From the NCBI RefSeq assembly GCF_964340395.1, contig NC_135556.1, positions 5,526,001-5,590,000 on the forward strand: 64,000 nt of DNA, read 5' to 3'. The first letter of the stretch is position 1. Each line of letters begins with the position of its first letter. Made by a program: the position numbers and the translations under genes. Origin of the DNA: Glandiceps talaboti. Taxonomy: Eukaryota; Hemichordata; Enteropneusta; Spengelidae. The notes below the pieces were generated by a model. That model saw nothing but the letters and a program-made list of their open reading frames with translations. It made no database searches and was not told the origin of the DNA. Below, piece after piece: positions 61,944 through 64,000 of the stretch.

Positions 61944-63573
61944 GTAAGACATGCCAATGAATAGTTTTCTTACGTAATGCATGTCCTCAATACTAATTTG
62001 AAACGGGAATAATAAAGGTTCTTGTAGGTGGAAGGCAGATATACGCAGGTATTATTCTCATTTGGACTTTGGTTCATAATGACATAACTAGCTGGCATGA
62101 CATTCCCTGTTGATGAACTTATTTACGAACAATGCAATACGACACAGGTCATTATAAATGTATGTAACTGAAGATTCATACAACCACATACAAGTATAAA
62201 TCTTCTTTAATTGTCTGTGATAGAACTCTTAGCAATGTCACCTGTGATTATAGAAGTGCACTTATTCCTGAAAACATACCCATTTCTGTTTTGTAAAGTT
62301 AGTAGTTTTGCAATATGCTAAATGTACCCAACACACGAACTTATTACATTTAGTATATCAGTAAACAGTGAGAACGTTGATAATTAGATATACTGCAATT
62401 CGTAACGTGAGATATAATAAGTGGTACTGTTACACTGCATGATATTATATGAATGTACCTCGGCATATGCCCTCGTAACATTTACTGAGTATCCTTGCCA
62501 ACAGTACTGTATATTATGGGTTCTAGACCCGTTGCCTCCAACATTTTGACCTCCGGCCTTTTGCCCCCATAATATATCAATATAGTCAACATCGTCAAGT
62601 TTAATAGATGGATGTACGTAAGAGACACTGATACATCCATGGATTGATCTCGCATGGAAATCATTTATGTACTGTGATGCAATTGAACTTCAAAGATTTT
62701 CGGTAGGGGCGAACATTAGAATAAATTAGGTGAAAATTGTCGTCAAAAAGATGTCATCGTTTGGCGGTGTGTATTATGGCAAGCCGTTCAGGCCAAAAGT
62801 ATTATTTTATTTTAGCTATAGTATTTTATATTTTTCGTAGTTTCAAACTAATTTTAACCGTTTAGGTCTTCTTTTTCGATGGAATCCACACTTTTATTCC
62901 ATGTAACATTATTTAATTCAAACAAGTTTTCGTTTATTTGAGATTATTGTTTCATTTTTCGTCAAAATATATTTTTGTTGAAGTTTTTTATTTTTCACCT
63001 TTTTTCATCTTTTTTTCAAATTTTTTCAATTTTTTTTTTGTTTGGACGAGTCTGCTGACAGGCACGCGTGACTGTTAATTTACGTGTGATAGTATTTTTT
63101 TTTCAACAACCGCAACTTCAGCCGCGTACACACGTATACACCGTCACGTTAACATTATAACCGCATGTATGAAGTATTACATGATGTAGCACGTAGGACA
63201 CGATCCATGTGCAACGGGTAAAGGTAGTTGATCTACAACAACTGAAGTTTGGTGCACCAATAACATTCATTATTGTGAAACTGGCCAGAATTGAAATAAG
63301 ATGGTACACTATACTATGAGCATGAGCAAAATAGCTTTAGGAACAAAAACGTGAGGAAAAGTGAACGCGTGTTCCAATGGGTTAGTCAGGTACTACTTCT
63401 AGTACGAGTGCACATATTGACGTCGACCTGCTGTATTACATACGTAGACGTGTTGTTCTCAACTTTTCATGATACATGTGTACTCAGACCACTAAAAGAA
63501 TGTATACTACAATGTCCGATGAAGTAAACTGAATCTTTACAACAATAACAACAACAACAACAACAACAACAAC

Positions 63574-63641
<68 letters not shown>

Positions 63642-64000
63642 CAACGTTACAAGGCGATATAGAAACGCTGGTTTAGGTTGAAAAGAAATACAAATACACC
63701 ATACATCATGTATCGAACGATATGTATATGGCAAGTCGTTCAGGCCAAAATTATTATGCTATTTTAGCTGTAAAACTACGCATACACAGTTAAAATTAGT
63801 TTGTAACTACGAAAATTATAAAATACTACAGCTATCACTACTAATCATACGTAAATTAACAGTTTTGAGAACTGATATAATGTTTGAGCGATCAATTTCG
63901 AGAGTAATAACGTGTATTTGACGCCGAAACACGCCGTAATGGATGTCAAAGGTCACGCCTGCCACGAGCACGACGTACTCATGACAGGCGCCGGGTACGA
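61944..64000. other. Likely intron; repeats, no exon recognised
   Basis: A 10-bp inverted repeat (ATATTATGGG 62,511-62,520; CCCATAATAT 62,566-62,575) may be a tiny hairpin element. The blocks at 62,787-62,866 and 63,730-63,835 share TCAGGCCAAAA and then diverge with an inverted continuation. T-rich tract at about 62,940-63,045. No tRNA or rRNA seen. Confidence 0.4.
63510..63715 (+). repeat. R6 repeat with (AAC)n/(AAT)n core, copy 2
   Basis: Reverse-complement relative of 9,640-9,790: AAACTGAATCTTTACAACAA leads into the trinucleotide run, then CGTTACAAGGCGATA. Confidence 0.55.

Noticed and set aside
62461-62664. 60-residue minus-strand frame near 62.5 kb
   Set aside because: It overlaps a small inverted repeat and has no splice or similarity support.

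Overview
This is metazoan nuclear DNA: AT-rich, intron-rich, with long microsatellites, homopolymer G/C runs, LINE and GIY-YIG retroelement debris and small TA-flanked DNA transposons. The recognisable coding sequence best fits an invertebrate deuterostome such as a lancelet or hemichordate. That is inferred from memory of glycosyltransferase-like proteins in those animals and is not proven here.

Region 1 (1-16.8 kb) is mostly repeats: an element with inverted G-rich ends (7-1796), two copies of an approximately 1.3 kb repeat (R1), a patch of degraded retrotransposon coding sequence (3.6-4.3 kb) between inverted repeats, a direct duplication carrying X-box-like palindromes (8.05-8.66 kb), and a Tc1/mariner-like non-autonomous element (9.80-10.71 kb). 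Two minus-strand first-exon candidates (2.8 and 14.2 kb) are weak.

Region 2 (16.8-20.0 kb) holds the main gene on the + strand. A large exon encodes a GT-B/GT4-like glycosyltransferase domain. It is interrupted by one in-frame TGA, after which the frame stays open for 82 codons to a good splice donor. A second exon encodes a helical segment and a domain resembling TRADD-N, a domain of animal cell-death and immune proteins.

Region 3 (24.7-62 kb) looks like repeats, but it contains 16 short exon copies of four types, A, B, C and D, 15 of them intact. Splice phases interlock: exon 2 ends in phase 1, A runs 1 to 0, B 0 to 1, C 1 to 1 and D 1 to 1. A plus B adds 51 codons (47 for the first pair), so pairs can be gained or lost without a frame change. 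Three near-identical 4.5 kb tandem units (38,176-51,812) each carry an A+B pair, and an older 2.7 kb duplication carries C+A. The predicted product is a GT-like domain, a TRADD-N-like domain, then a long acidic, Ser/Thr-rich repetitive tail that may continue past the window.

The array has been hit by insertions: a dead CR1/L2-type LINE inside a (CATA)n microsatellite (31.85-35.49 kb), two elements with CAG...CTG ends, and a 7.4 kb insertion (52,589-59,981) flanked by a 9-bp direct repeat, whose empty site survives at a paralogous intron. No tRNA, rRNA or CRISPR array was recognised.
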